Shown here: one piece after another, positions 1-9,037 of the stretch
How positions within the stretch are numbered: the first letter of the stretch is position 1
How the letters are laid out: each line of letters opens with the position of its first letter
Source: Serratia quinivorans
GTDB lineage: Bacteria; Pseudomonadota; Gammaproteobacteria; Enterobacterales; Enterobacteriaceae
Length of the DNA stretch: 64,000 bases
NCBI RefSeq assembly: GCF_946227985.1
Contig: NZ_CAMKGL010000002.1
Location: 209,266-273,265 of the forward strand
Direction of reading: 5' to 3'
Program-made: the position numbers and the translations under genes
The notes under the pieces: generated by a model
Databases searched by the model: none
What the model saw: only the letters and a program-made list of their open reading frames with translations
What the model was told of the DNA's origin: nothing

Positions 1-66
1 GCCGCTGCGGCGGAGAAAAAAGACAAAAAACGCAAAAATCCGTTCGCCCGCCGACGCACGCGTTAA
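1..66 (+). CDS. C-terminal tail of a truncated gene (possibly RhlE helicase)
   Basis: The first 66 bases read in frame as a 21-residue lysine/arginine-rich tail ending in TAA, with the rest of the gene outside the window. Such basic, low-complexity tails are typical of DEAD-box RNA helicases. In E. coli rhlE lies a few genes from ybiB, which is also present here, so an RhlE tail is a reasonable guess, but there is no domain in view to prove it. The stop codon directly abuts the stop of the convergent Lrp-family gene. Confidence 0.4.
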   Translation, partial: AAAAEKKDKKRKNPFARRRTR

Positions 67-501
67 TTAAAGCAGCGGGGGCAGGCGGCGCTTCACCGGC
101 GTGGTTTTGACGATGGAAGTGTTGCTCTGCGCGCGCTCGGCCAGCCGATCGAGGATCTGGTCGAGTTGCTCCATCGAGTGCGCCACCAGCCGCACGATAA
201 AACAGTCCTCACCGGTCACCTTGTCGCACTCAATCACCTCCGGGATATCCTGGATCAGCTGTTCGACCTTCTTGAGCATGCCTGGCAGCGGTTTGATGCG
301 CACCAGCGACTGAAAAGCGTAGCCCAATGCCTGTAAGTTGACGTTGAGGGTATAACCCTGGATCACGCCATTTTCTTCCAGCCGACGCAGGCGTTCTGAA
401 GTGCTGGGTGAAGACAACCCGGCTCTGGCGCTGAGCGTTTTCAGCGACACCCGTGCGTCCTCGGCCAGCAGGGTCAGGATTTGGCGGTCGATATCATCCA
501 T
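67..501 (-). CDS. Lrp/AsnC-family transcriptional regulator
   Basis: 144 residues, the usual length of the family. Residues 1-60 form the AsnC-type helix-turn-helix (MDDIDRQILTLLAEDAR, then a recognition helix around SSPSTSERLRRLEENG). The C-terminal half is the RAM/AsnC ligand-binding domain with the typical GEDCF segment near residues 97-101. Family members bind amino acids or related small molecules and act as local or global regulators. It is divergent from an EamA-type exporter, so it most likely controls that exporter (inference). The upstream region holds a dyad that could be its operator. The start is ATG with a GGAG-type ribosome site just upstream. Confidence 0.9.
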   Translation of the reverse strand: MDDIDRQILTLLAEDARVSLKTLSARAGLSSPSTSERLRRLEENGVIQGYTLNVNLQALGYAFQSLVRIKPLPGMLKKVEQLIQDIPEVIECDKVTGEDCFIVRLVAHSMEQLDQILDRLAERAQSNTSIVKTTPVKRRLPPLL

Positions 502-526
502 AAGGTCTCCATTAGGTTAATTCATG

Positions 527-576
527 TTTATGCCTTCAATAAAAAGGCAGTTAAGCATGTTGGCCTTTTTTATGCC
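527..576. promoter_or_regulatory. Candidate operator between Lrp-like regulator and EamA exporter
   Basis: AAAAAGGC at 541-548 and its inverted copy GCCTTTTT at 563-570 form a 30-bp dyad with a 14-base centre. TTTATGCC occurs at 527-534 and again at 569-576, 42 bp apart (about four helical turns), which suits the multimeric binding of Lrp-family proteins. Seen directly; the assignment to the neighbouring regulator is inference. Confidence 0.45.
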
Positions 577-637
577 ATGGAAACTAGTGCGGGAAAGTCG
601 CAAGCTAAGCGTATTGGCTTACCCTGAGGAAATAACG

Positions 638-1552
638 ATGAACGCAGAGATAAAACGCGGCTCGCTGGAGATGATTGCCGCGATGCTGATTTCCGGCACC
701 ATTGGTTGGTTTGTGTTGATGTCCGGCCAATCGGTAGTGAACGTGGTGTTCTGGCGCTGTGCGGTGGGGGCGCTGGTATTGCTGGCAATTTGTGCGGCGC
801 TGGGCCAACTGCGGCGTGACAGTCTGACCCGCACCACGCTGTTGGTGGCGATTGCCGGCGGCATTGCGCTGGTGATCAACTGGCTGCTGCTGTTTGCCGC
901 TTATTCCTATGCGTCTATCTCCATCGCTACGGCGGTGTACAACACCCAGCCATTTATGCTGGTGGCGCTGGGGGCGTTGTTCCTGGGTGAGAAGCTGACT
1001 GCCCGCAAGCTGTTATGGCTGGTGCTGGCGTTTATCGGCATGATGCTGGTGGTGTTGGCGCAGCCGAAGCAGGCGGGCGGACAGAACAACTACCTGATGG
1101 GTATTTTGCTGGCGCTGGGGGCCGCATTTTTCTATGCCCTCATGGCGCTGGCCGCAAAACGGCTGAAAGGAACGCCGCCACACCTGATTGCGTTGATTCA
1201 GGTGACGGTCGGCGTAGTGATGCTGCTGCCGCTGGTGGATTTCCATGCATCGGCCAATGCCGGGCAATGGGGCATGCTGCTGACGCTCGGGGTATTGCAC
1301 ACCGGGTTCATGTACGTGTTGCTGTATGGCGCGATCCAAAAGCTGCCGACCAACCTGATCGGCTCGCTGTCGTTTATTTATCCGATTGCCGCCATGCTGG
1401 TAGACCGCCTGGCGTTTGACCATCACTTGGTGGCGCTGCAGTTTGCCGGTGCGGCCATCATCCTGCTGGCAGCCGCAGGCATGAACCTGCTGGGTGAGCG
1501 CCGCGTGCGGCTAACGCCTACGCCAGGTGGCAAGCAGGCACCTGAACAGTGA
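638..1552 (+). CDS. EamA/DMT-family inner-membrane exporter
   Basis: 304 residues with about ten hydrophobic segments in two repeats, the layout of EamA (drug/metabolite transporter) proteins. The N-terminal repeat includes GTIGWFVLMSGQ and the motif VFWRC. The second begins near GILLALGAAFFYALMALAAKRL. I chose ATG 638 because a GAGGA ribosome site lies eight bases upstream; an in-frame ATG at 524 has no such site and would add a non-hydrophobic stretch. The divergent Lrp-type regulator suggests export of an amino acid or related metabolite, but the substrate cannot be read from sequence. Confidence 0.88.
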   Translation: MNAEIKRGSLEMIAAMLISGTIGWFVLMSGQSVVNVVFWRCAVGALVLLAICAALGQLRRDSLTRTTLLVAIAGGIALVINWLLLFAAYSYASISIATAVYNTQPFMLVALGALFLGEKLTARKLLWLVLAFIGMMLVVLAQPKQAGGQNNYLMGILLALGAAFFYALMALAAKRLKGTPPHLIALIQVTVGVVMLLPLVDFHASANAGQWGMLLTLGVLHTGFMYVLLYGAIQKLPTNLIGSLSFIYPIAAMLVDRLAFDHHLVALQFAGAAIILLAAAGMNLLGERRVRLTPTPGGKQAPEQ

Positions 1553-1622
1553 CAGTGCTGGAAAATGGCTGCGGCAGAGCTATGATAAAGCCTGTTTCCC
1601 GCTACGCGGTACCAGGTGATTT

Positions 1623-2252
1623 ATGGTTGATGTTTCCACACTTTTGCTGTTTTCCGGCGCCTGTCTGGCGCTGGCGGTAACTCCCGGCCCGGATATGCTG
1701 CTGATTGCTTCGCGCAGCGTCAGTCAGGGGCGTCGTGCGGGTTTCGCGTCGCTGGCGGGGATCCAGCTCGGCACCTATTGCCACGCTTTGGCGGCAGCGT
1801 TAGGTTTGTCACAACTGTTCGTCGCGGTGCCGCTGGCCTATGACGCGGTGCGTATGTTAGGGGCGGCCTATTTGCTGTATCTGGCCTGGAAAACGCTACG
1901 AACCGGCAGCAGTTTGCAGGCCTCCGCCGGGTTAACGGCGGTACCTGCCATGCGGATTTTTCGCCAGGGGCTGTTTACCAATATCCTCAATCCCAAAATG
2001 GCGCTGTTCGTTCTGGCTTTGTTCCCGCAGTTTATCGATCCGCAGGCCGGTTCGTTGGTGGTGCAGATGCTGTTACTGGCGACGGTGCTGAACCTGGTGG
2101 GGCTGCTGATTAACGGCGGCTTGATTATGGCGGTCAGCAGTATGAAAAGCCGTTTTGTCGGCCGTCGCTTCAGTGCGCGTTGGCCGAATTACTTGCTGAG
2201 TGGCGTGTTTGCCGGGCTGGCCTGCAAGCTGATTTTTGACAGTCGTAAATAG
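1623..2252 (+). CDS. LysE-family amino-acid exporter
   Basis: 209 residues, the normal LysE/RhtB size, with six hydrophobic segments. The N terminus carries the family signature AVTPGPDMLLIASRSVSQGRRAG (residues 18-40, written here in part: TPGPDMLLI), and the centre has NPKMALFVLALFPQF. Family members export amino acids or homoserine lactone-like compounds at the inner membrane. The ribosome site is AGGTGA before ATG 1623. The gene ends two bases before the convergent XRE-type regulator. Substrate unknown. Confidence 0.9.
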   Translation: MVDVSTLLLFSGACLALAVTPGPDMLLIASRSVSQGRRAGFASLAGIQLGTYCHALAAALGLSQLFVAVPLAYDAVRMLGAAYLLYLAWKTLRTGSSLQASAGLTAVPAMRIFRQGLFTNILNPKMALFVLALFPQFIDPQAGSLVVQMLLLATVLNLVGLLINGGLIMAVSSMKSRFVGRRFSARWPNYLLSGVFAGLACKLIFDSRK

Positions 2253-2254
2253 CC

Positions 2255-3091
2255 TTACTCCTGCAATAACGCCTCAAACGCCGCGCTGGCCGGGCATTGC
2301 GCCAGCGCGCTGTACATCACCAGGCGTAAATGATTTTCCTCATCGACAATGAACGACGCATGTTCAAAAGTTACCTGGCCGACCTCCGGCACCTTGAAAG
2401 TACGCTGCCCTTGGCAACGACCGTGAATATCATGCTGCTGCCACAGTTGGCGGAACTGCGGTGATACCTGTTCCAGTGCCTGCACCCGTTGCTGCATGGT
2501 GGCGTCTTCCGGGGCGCGGGCGTAATCGCGGCGAAAGCTGGCAACAACCTGTGGCGCCTGCGACTGCCACTCCACCAGCCGTTGGTTGAGCTGTGGGTCG
2601 GCGAACAGCATCCACAGCATGTTGCGCTGCTGCGCAGGGCGATCGCCAATGGCGAACAGCCGGTCCGCCGCCGGGTTCCAGGCGATGATATCCCAGCTCA
2701 GGTTCATGACGTAAGCCGGCCGCAGTTGCAGATCGTCCAGCAGGCGGCGCACCAGCGGCGAAACCTGACACCACTGATGACCGACCGGTACCGGCGGGCG
2801 CTGATGCGCCAGCAAAAACAGATGGTAGCGCCCGGTTGCGTCCAGCTTCAGCACCCGTGCCAGATTCTCCAGAAAATCCACCGAGGCGTTGATTTCTCGG
2901 CCCTGTTCCAGCCAGGTGTACCAGGTGAGGCCGACGCCTGCCAGGGCGGCCACTTCTTCACGCCGCAGCCCCGGCGTTCTACGCCGGGTGCCACTCGGCA
3001 AGCCAACCGCCTGCGGCGATAACTTCTCACGCTTTTGACGCAGAAAATCCGCCAGATCCTGGCGGGTTCGGTTGAGGGTGCGCGGCGGCAT
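2255..3091 (-). CDS. XRE-type regulator with MmyB-like ligand domain
   Basis: 278 residues. Residues 10-75 are a helix-turn-helix of the XRE class (PGLRREEVAALAGVGLTWYTWLEQGR, in part RREEVAALAGV). The remainder, with the segments MNLSWDIIAWNPAA and FRRDYAR, matches the MmyB-like PAS-type ligand-binding domain common in actinobacterial and proteobacterial regulators. ATG 3091 was preferred over upstream in-frame ATGs because AGGACA lies just before it and homologues start with a short basic segment before the HTH. It is divergent from an MFS exporter, and such regulators usually control the divergent gene, here through the dyad between them (inference). Confidence 0.88.
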   Translation of the reverse strand: MPPRTLNRTRQDLADFLRQKREKLSPQAVGLPSGTRRRTPGLRREEVAALAGVGLTWYTWLEQGREINASVDFLENLARVLKLDATGRYHLFLLAHQRPPVPVGHQWCQVSPLVRRLLDDLQLRPAYVMNLSWDIIAWNPAADRLFAIGDRPAQQRNMLWMLFADPQLNQRLVEWQSQAPQVVASFRRDYARAPEDATMQQRVQALEQVSPQFRQLWQQHDIHGRCQGQRTFKVPEVGQVTFEHASFIVDEENHLRLVMYSALAQCPASAAFEALLQE

Positions 3092-3107
3092 AGTGGCTGT
3101 CCTGTTG

Positions 3108-3143
3108 CTGTTAGTAATAGTATAACGGGCTATATAGTAACAG
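3108..3143. promoter_or_regulatory. Inverted-repeat operator between XRE regulator and MFS exporter
   Basis: CTGTTAGTA at 3108-3116 and TAGTAACAG at 3135-3143 are inverted copies with one mismatch, 18 bases apart, within an AT-rich tract containing TATA-like elements for both directions. The location in a roughly 100-bp divergent intergenic region suits a site where the XRE-type protein represses both genes. Confidence 0.55.
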
Positions 3144-3191
3144 TTTAGGACATGTTCCATACTGCCGCCATCCCAATCTTTGGAGGCATTT

Positions 3192-4613
3192 ATGGAACAG
3201 TCATTAGCTAGTGGAGCTCGTCGTCTTCCCGGTTTGCCGGTGTTATTGCTGGGCGGTTTTGTCACGGTGTTCGACCTGTTTGTGGTGAACGTGGCAGCGC
3301 CGGTGATCCAGCAGCAATTCGCCGCTGACTTTGCCGGTGTAGGGTTGATTATTGCCGGTTATGAACTGGCATTCGGCGTGTTACTGATTGCCGGCGGGCG
3401 GCTGGGCGATCGCTTTGGTCGTCGTCGCATGTTCAGTCTCGGCATGTTGGGTTTTACGCTGACGTCGGCGCTGTGTGGCATGGCGACCTCTCTGAGCATG
3501 TTGATCGTAGCGCGTTTTTTGCAAGGGGCGACGGCGGCGCTGTTGTTCCCGCAGATCTATGCGTTGCTGCGGGTGTTGTACAGCCCGCAGCAGCGGCGGC
3601 GGGCCTTTGCCTGGCTGGGCATGACGCTGGGGCTGGCGGCGATTTTTGGTCAGATTTTCGGTGGCTTTATTATCGAAGCCGATATCTTCGGCAGCGGTTG
3701 GCGAATGATTTTCCTGATCAATCTGCCGGTGGGAGCGCTGGCCATGCTGGCGGCGCGGCATATTCCCGAATCACGCCTCGAACAGGCGCAGCGGCTGGAT
3801 GGCGTTGGCCTGCTGTTGGCGGCAACCGGGCTGTTGTTACTGCTGGTTCCGCTGCTGGAAGGGCCGTCGCGTGGCTGGCCCTGGTGGGTGTTGCCTACGC
3901 TGGCGCTGGGCATAGCGGTGCTGTGGGCCTTTATCCGCTGGGAACGGCGGTTGGCGCAGCGTGCGGGGGATGCGGTGCTCGATCCGGCGTTGTTGCGGCA
4001 GGGGAGTTTTGCCCCGGGTGTGGCGGTGGTACTGGCGATTTATTCGACTGCCTCTTCGTTCTTTTTGTGTTTTGCCCTGCTGTTGCAGGCGGGGATTGGC
4101 CTGACGCCGTTTCAGGCCGGTAGCCTGTTTGCGCCTGCCAGCGTGGCATTTATGCTGGCCTCATTGCTGGCACCGACGCTGGTACAGCGCTGGGGCAATG
4201 GCGTGCTGGCGTTTGGCGTGGTGATTTACGCCACCGGGATGGCACTGCTGGTGGCGCAGGTACTGTGGGGCGCGGCGCTGGTTCAGCCACTGTGGCTGTT
4301 GCCGGGCCTGGTGATTCTGGGTTTTGGTCAGGCACTGAGTATGACGCCGCTGCTTAATCTGGTGCTCGGATTGGCAAAAGAACAGCAGGCAGGGATGGCG
4401 GCAGGGGTAATTTCCACCGTGCAACAGGTGGGTGGAGCGTTGGGAATTGCCGCCAGCGGCGCGTTTTTTGTTCCCTTGTTGGCGGGCGGTGCGGGCGCAG
4501 AGGGTTATGGGCGGGCGTTTGCCGGGGCAATGGTTTACAACCTGCTGGCGATGGTCGTTGCCCTGGTGCTGCTGAGGTGGATCATCCAACAACAGCGCAA
4601 AGTGGATCTTTAG
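3192..4613 (+). CDS. MFS exporter, EmrB/QacA (14-TM) type
   Basis: 473 residues with about 14 hydrophobic segments. Recognisable motifs are the early FDLFVVNVAAPVIQ segment (motif D1 type), GGRLGDRFGRRRMF (motif A) and RFLQGATAALLFPQ (motif B). This is the DHA2 drug:proton antiporter layout. ATG 3192 is chosen because TTTGGAGGC ends six bases upstream; an ATG four codons earlier overlaps that ribosome site. The divergent XRE-type regulator and the dyad between them suggest ligand-induced efflux. Substrate unknown. Confidence 0.9.
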   Translation: MEQSLASGARRLPGLPVLLLGGFVTVFDLFVVNVAAPVIQQQFAADFAGVGLIIAGYELAFGVLLIAGGRLGDRFGRRRMFSLGMLGFTLTSALCGMATSLSMLIVARFLQGATAALLFPQIYALLRVLYSPQQRRRAFAWLGMTLGLAAIFGQIFGGFIIEADIFGSGWRMIFLINLPVGALAMLAARHIPESRLEQAQRLDGVGLLLAATGLLLLLVPLLEGPSRGWPWWVLPTLALGIAVLWAFIRWERRLAQRAGDAVLDPALLRQGSFAPGVAVVLAIYSTASSFFLCFALLLQAGIGLTPFQAGSLFAPASVAFMLASLLAPTLVQRWGNGVLAFGVVIYATGMALLVAQVLWGAALVQPLWLLPGLVILGFGQALSMTPLLNLVLGLAKEQQAGMAAGVISTVQQVGGALGIAASGAFFVPLLAGGAGAEGYGRAFAGAMVYNLLAMVVALVLLRWIIQQQRKVDL

Positions 4614-4677
4614 TAAAGCTGTGGCGGGTGGTATTGCTATTCCACCCCTCCGAAAATGCTAAAGGATGCCTTACGCC

Positions 4678-5310
4678 ATGTATCAACCCGCTTCATTTCG
4701 CGATGACCGCCTGGAAAGTCAAATTGCGCTGGTGCGTGCCCACCCGCTGGGCATGTTAATCAGCCACGGTGAACAGGGGCTGGTAGCGGACCCGCTGCCG
4801 TTTTTGATTGACGCCGATGAGCAGGGCAACATTGTGTTGCGGGCGCACCTGTCCCGCGCCAATCCCCATTGGTCCTTGCTACAGACCGTGCAGGAGTGCC
4901 TGGTGGTGTTTCAGGGGCCGGAGGGCTATGTCTCGCCGGGCTGGTATGAAACCAAGCGTCAGACCGGCAAGGTGGTGCCGACCTGGAATTACAGCGTGGT
5001 GCAACTGCGCGGTGTGCCGCGGGTAACGGAGGACGCGGGCTGGTTGCGACAACAGCTGGACGGGTTGACGGCGTTGCAGGAAGGCCGCCAGCCTGAACCC
5101 TGGCAAATCGACGATGCTCCGGCCAATTATATCGCTGCGCAGATCAGGGGCATTGTCGGTATCGAGATCGCCGTGACTCACCGCGAAGGCAAATGGAAGA
5201 TGAGCCAGAACCGCAACGCCGAAGATGTCGAGGGGGTGATCGCCGCGCTGCGAGCCGGTGATGTTGACCAGCAGCAACTGGCAGATGAGGTTGAGCGGCG
5301 GCGTGGATAA
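4678..5310 (+). CDS. PaiB-family FMN-binding protein
   Basis: 210 residues matching the PaiB family (named for a Bacillus subtilis negative regulator; members share a split-barrel flavin-binding fold). Visible landmarks are MYQPASFRDD at the start, HPLGMLISHG, ADPLPFLID, and the strongly conserved VSPGWYETK..VPTWNY segment around residues 87-106. ATG 4678 is used since AAGGA precedes it at workable spacing, whereas ATG 4666 overlaps the ribosome site. Whether the protein is a regulator or a flavoprotein reductase in this organism cannot be told. Confidence 0.87.
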   Translation: MYQPASFRDDRLESQIALVRAHPLGMLISHGEQGLVADPLPFLIDADEQGNIVLRAHLSRANPHWSLLQTVQECLVVFQGPEGYVSPGWYETKRQTGKVVPTWNYSVVQLRGVPRVTEDAGWLRQQLDGLTALQEGRQPEPWQIDDAPANYIAAQIRGIVGIEIAVTHREGKWKMSQNRNAEDVEGVIAALRAGDVDQQQLADEVERRRG

Positions 5311-5349
5311 GGTATGCTGACTCCAGACTGAATCAGGGGAAAGCAGACC

Positions 5350-6309
5350 ATGGATTACACCAAAATTATTAAAGAGATCGGCCGTGGCAAGAACCATGCG
5401 CGCGATCTGGATCGGGAAACCGCCTTTCAGCTCTATCAAAAGATGCTGGCCGATGAGGTTGGTGAATTGGAACTGGGCGGCATCCTGATTGCCATGCGTA
5501 TTAAAGGCGAAGCCGAAGAGGAAATGCTCGGCTTTTATCAGGCGATGCAACAGCAGGTGATCCGCCTGCAGGCACCGCTTGGGCGAGCGATGCCGGTGGT
5601 GTTGCCGAGTTATAACGGTGCGCGCAAACAGGCGAACCTGACGCCGCTGTTGGCGCTGTTGCTCAAACGTGTCGGCCTGCCGGTAGTGGTTCATGGCGTG
5701 CTCGATGACAGCACCCGCGTCACCAGCGCCGAAATCTTCCAGGCGCTGGGCCTGCCCTGGTCACAAGATACTGCTCATGCTCAGCAGCGGCTGGATGCGG
5801 GCGAAGTGGTGTTTATCCCGGTTTCCACCCTGTCTGCCCCTCTGGAGCGTCAGCTTGGCCTGCGCTGGCGCATGGGGGTGCGTAACAGCGCCCATACCCT
5901 GGCCAAACTGGCCACCCCGTTTGCCGAGCAGGATGTACTGCGTATCGCCAGCGTATCGCACCCGGAATACGTTGGCCGTGTGGCCTCGTTTTTCCGCCAA
6001 ATCGGCGCTCGCGGGTTACTGATGCACGGTACCGAAGGCGAGGCCTATGCCAACCCGCAGCGATGCCCACAGATCCATTACATGGTTAACGGTGAGCAGC
6101 AGGTACTGCTGGAACGACCGGCGCAGGATGAAATTCCCGAGCTGCCGGCGGCAAAAGATGCCGAGACGACCGCGCGCTGGATCGAACGTTGCCTGGCGGG
6201 TGAGGTGGCGATCCCGCTGGCGATCCAACGGCAAATTGCCTGCTGCCTGCTGGCCGCCGGAGAGGTTGATACCCTGGAACAGGGATTGGAACGTTTACGC
6301 AGCGCGTAA
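5350..6309 (+). CDS. ybiB: YbiB, TrpD2-type DNA-binding protein
   Basis: 319 residues, the length of E. coli YbiB (320). The fold is that of anthranilate phosphoribosyltransferase (TrpD), with an N-terminal helical domain (MDYTKIIKEIGRGKNHARDL) and a second domain containing VVLPSYNGARKQANLTPLLA. The family lacks transferase activity and binds nucleic acid non-specifically through a basic groove; E. coli ybiB is LexA-linked and lies near dinG. No LexA box is visible just upstream here. The ribosome site is GGGGAAA before ATG 5350. Confidence 0.9.
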   Translation: MDYTKIIKEIGRGKNHARDLDRETAFQLYQKMLADEVGELELGGILIAMRIKGEAEEEMLGFYQAMQQQVIRLQAPLGRAMPVVLPSYNGARKQANLTPLLALLLKRVGLPVVVHGVLDDSTRVTSAEIFQALGLPWSQDTAHAQQRLDAGEVVFIPVSTLSAPLERQLGLRWRMGVRNSAHTLAKLATPFAEQDVLRIASVSHPEYVGRVASFFRQIGARGLLMHGTEGEAYANPQRCPQIHYMVNGEQQVLLERPAQDEIPELPAAKDAETTARWIERCLAGEVAIPLAIQRQIACCLLAAGEVDTLEQGLERLRSA

Positions 6310-6358
6310 ATCCCTTGGCTATACTCGAACACTTCGTTAATCGGCTGAAAGGATGGTT

Positions 6359-8215
6359 ATGCAACAGGCTCTCGATTACTTCAATCAATTGAATCAGGAC
6401 TACCTTGAGGTTCACCGCACCAAAGAAGATCTGTTCTGGCACAACTATATGGGCACCGGTGGTGACGATGTTTCAGCCCGCTTTTCGGCGGTGGAAAGCG
6501 CTTATAAACGCTTTATCGCCGAACCGCGTCGATTGACGGAAATTCGTCAGTTGCTGGCTGGGCTGGACGATCTGCCGCAGGACGCACAGCGCGACGCGTT
6601 GCAACATGGGCTGAATGGCTGGCTGCGTTTCTTTGACTGTAACGCCATTGAAGATGCCGAGGCCCAGACGCTGCTGGATCAGATCATCAGTGCCGAGGCG
6701 GACTTGTATACCCGGCGCAAGGCCAACCCGGTCAGCCATCTAAATGCCGCCGGGCAGCGGGTAAACGCCTCGCTCGGTGAGCTGTTGACCAACCAGGCCA
6801 CCAATGAAAATGAAGACTACCGTCGCAGTTCGCAGAATGCGCTGCGTGAGCTGGAGCAGTGGCTGTTGCACAACGGTTTGCCGGAGCTGATTAGCCTGCG
6901 TAACCGCTTTGCACGCCAGATGGGTTTTCGCAACTATTTCGACTACAAGGTCAACAAAACCGAGCGCATGACGCCGGAGCAGTTGTTCGCCATTCTGGAC
7001 CGCTTTGAACAGCAAACCCGCGAAGCCAATTCACGCAGTCTGCAACAGCTGGCGGCGCAGAAGGGCGAACAGGCGCTGGAACCCTGGAACATCCGTTTTG
7101 CCAGCGCCGGTGACGTGACCCGACAACTGGATCCTTACTTCCCGTTTGCCCAGTCGCTGGAGCGTTGGATCAACAGCTTCAAACGACTGCATATCGGTTT
7201 TCGTGGTGCGCAGATGGATCTCGATCTGTTAGTGCGTCAGGGCAAGTATGAAAACGGCTTTATGCACGGCCCGGTACCGCCGTTTATCCAGCAGGGGAAA
7301 TGGCTGCCGGCGCGGATTAACTTCACCAGTCTGGCGCAGCCGGATCAGGTGGGCAGTGGCGCTCATGGGCTGAATACGCTGTTCCACGAGGGCGGCCATG
7401 CCGCACACTTTGCCAATATCTGCCAGAACGCGCCCTGCTTCTCGCAGGAGTTTCCGCCGACCTCAATGGCCTATGCGGAAACTCAGTCGATGTTCTGTGA
7501 CAGCCTGCTGGACGACGCCGATTGGTTGAAACGCTATGCGAAAAACGCTGCCGGTGAGCCGGTGCCGGACGCGTTGATTGAAGCCAGTATTGCGGCACGT
7601 CAGCCGATGCGTGCGTTCAATGAACGTCATATTCTGCTGGTGCCTTACTTTGAATGGGCGCTGTATCAGTGGGATGAGCAACAGCTGACACCAGAGGCGA
7701 TTACCGCACTGGCGCGTGAGGTTGAGCACAAAATTCTGGGCATTAGCGGCAGCCCGCGTCCGACGCTGGCGATCCCGCATTTGTTGTCGCTGGAGTCGGC
7801 CTGTTCCTATCAGGGGTATCTGCTGGCATTGATGGCGGTCGAACAGACGCGTCATTTCTTTTTGCAGCGTGACGGCTATCTTACCGATAACCCGGCGATT
7901 GGCCCGGATCTGGCGCATCACTACTGGCTACCGGGTAACGGTGTCAGCCATGATGAGACGCTACGCAGCCTGACCGGCGAAGGCTTTAACCCGGACTATC
8001 TGGCGCGAGCCTGTAACCAGACGGTGGCGCAGGCCTGGCAGGAGGCGCAGCAAACCATAGCCACGGCGGCCGCGCGGCCGCAACCGGCGGCAGACTTCGA
8101 CCTGGCGGCGCATATCCGCGTGGTAGATGGCGAGCAGGTGCTGGCGGATAACGCCGAGGGCGATGAAAAGATGTGCCGTGACTTTGCCGCAGCGATTAAC
8201 GCGCGCCTGGCCTAA
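6359..8215 (+). CDS. M3-family zinc metallopeptidase (oligoendopeptidase-like)
   Basis: 618 residues. The zinc motif HExxH is visible as HEGGH at residues 343-347, with the downstream conserved glutamate region around MAYAETQSMFCDSLL, as in thimet oligopeptidase/PepF-type M3 enzymes. No signal peptide, so it is expected to act on short peptides in the cytoplasm. The second ATG (6359) is used because AAAGG ends six bases before it; the ATG at 6353 overlaps the ribosome site. A strong terminator follows. Substrate range unknown. Confidence 0.88.
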   Translation: MQQALDYFNQLNQDYLEVHRTKEDLFWHNYMGTGGDDVSARFSAVESAYKRFIAEPRRLTEIRQLLAGLDDLPQDAQRDALQHGLNGWLRFFDCNAIEDAEAQTLLDQIISAEADLYTRRKANPVSHLNAAGQRVNASLGELLTNQATNENEDYRRSSQNALRELEQWLLHNGLPELISLRNRFARQMGFRNYFDYKVNKTERMTPEQLFAILDRFEQQTREANSRSLQQLAAQKGEQALEPWNIRFASAGDVTRQLDPYFPFAQSLERWINSFKRLHIGFRGAQMDLDLLVRQGKYENGFMHGPVPPFIQQGKWLPARINFTSLAQPDQVGSGAHGLNTLFHEGGHAAHFANICQNAPCFSQEFPPTSMAYAETQSMFCDSLLDDADWLKRYAKNAAGEPVPDALIEASIAARQPMRAFNERHILLVPYFEWALYQWDEQQLTPEAITALAREVEHKILGISGSPRPTLAIPHLLSLESACSYQGYLLALMAVEQTRHFFLQRDGYLTDNPAIGPDLAHHYWLPGNGVSHDETLRSLTGEGFNPDYLARACNQTVAQAWQEAQQTIATAAARPQPAADFDLAAHIRVVDGEQVLADNAEGDEKMCRDFAAAINARLA

Positions 8216-8229
8216 AACCCTTGAACAAA

Positions 8230-8260
8230 CCCGCCGCGTGTCTGCACCGGCGGGCTTTTT
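8230..8260 (+). terminator. Rho-independent terminator after M3 peptidase
   Basis: CCCGCCG at 8230-8236 pairs with CGGCGGG at 8248-8254, followed by CTTTTT. It sits 14 bases after the peptidase stop and before the end of the convergent flavin reductase gene. Confidence 0.85.
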
Positions 8261-8278
8261 ATTACCACCCGTGAGCGC

Positions 8279-8917
8279 TCAGCGCTTTTGTGCGTCCGGG
8301 CGGGTCATGTCGAAACGGTGCTGTTCCGAGATGCCGTAGTAGGCGCTCGGGCCACCCGCACGCAAAATAGGTTCGGCGGCGGCAGTTTGATAGATGCCGT
8401 GTTCGTCCAGCAGCGCGGGATCGATATGCACCGCCACTACTTCCCCCAACACCAGCCAGGTATCCACCTTGTCACCCGCGGCGCTTTGCAATTGAATGCA
8501 CTGCGACAGGCGGCATTCAAAGTTAACCGGGCTTTCCGCTACGCGTTCGGCCTTCACCCGGCGGCTGGGCAGTGGTGTGACGCCGGCAAAGGCAAATTCA
8601 TCTTCACCGCGCGCCAGGCTGGCGGAGCTGTTATTCATGGCATTGGCCAGTGGACGCGTCGCCAGATTCCAGACAAATTCCCCGGTTTCGACGATGTTCG
8701 CCACGCTGTCTTTCCAGCCGCTGCTGGCGAAGCCGATGATCGGCGGACGGTAATTGAAGCAGTTAAAAAAACTGTAGGGTGCCAGGTTGCGTTGGCCGGT
8801 GACGCTGACTGAGGCGATCCAGCCTATCGGGCGCGGGCCGATAATGGCGTTCAGCGGATCGTGCGGCAAACCATGGCCGGCGGCGGGTTCATAGTAATAA
8901 CGGGACTCACTGCTCAT
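8279..8917 (-). CDS. Flavin reductase-like (split-barrel FMN) protein
   Basis: 212 residues of the flavin reductase-like/DIM6-NTAB family. Landmarks are GPRPIGWIASVS near residue 27, NLAPYSFFNCFNYRPPIIGF and the VWNLATRPLANAMN segment, which form the FMN-binding split barrel. Members bind FMN and either supply reduced flavin to oxygenases or have unknown roles. No partner oxygenase is adjacent. ATG 8917 lies behind a GAG-rich leader. Confidence 0.88.
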   Translation of the reverse strand: MSSESRYYYEPAAGHGLPHDPLNAIIGPRPIGWIASVSVTGQRNLAPYSFFNCFNYRPPIIGFASSGWKDSVANIVETGEFVWNLATRPLANAMNNSSASLARGEDEFAFAGVTPLPSRRVKAERVAESPVNFECRLSQCIQLQSAAGDKVDTWLVLGEVVAVHIDPALLDEHGIYQTAAAEPILRAGGPSAYYGISEQHRFDMTRPDAQKR

Positions 8918-9037
8918 AGGTGGCCTGATATAGGGGAAACAGAGCTAATATTTTGACGTGTTTCCCGCCGCCTGCAAGTTTGCCTTCGCTTTATGGTATC
9001 TTACGCGCCAGAAATACCTTTAAGAGAGCCCGTCACG

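Noticed and set aside
4879-5694. 271-codon antisense frame across paiB and ybiB
   Set aside because: Spans two well-supported genes on the other strand and matches nothing recognisable.
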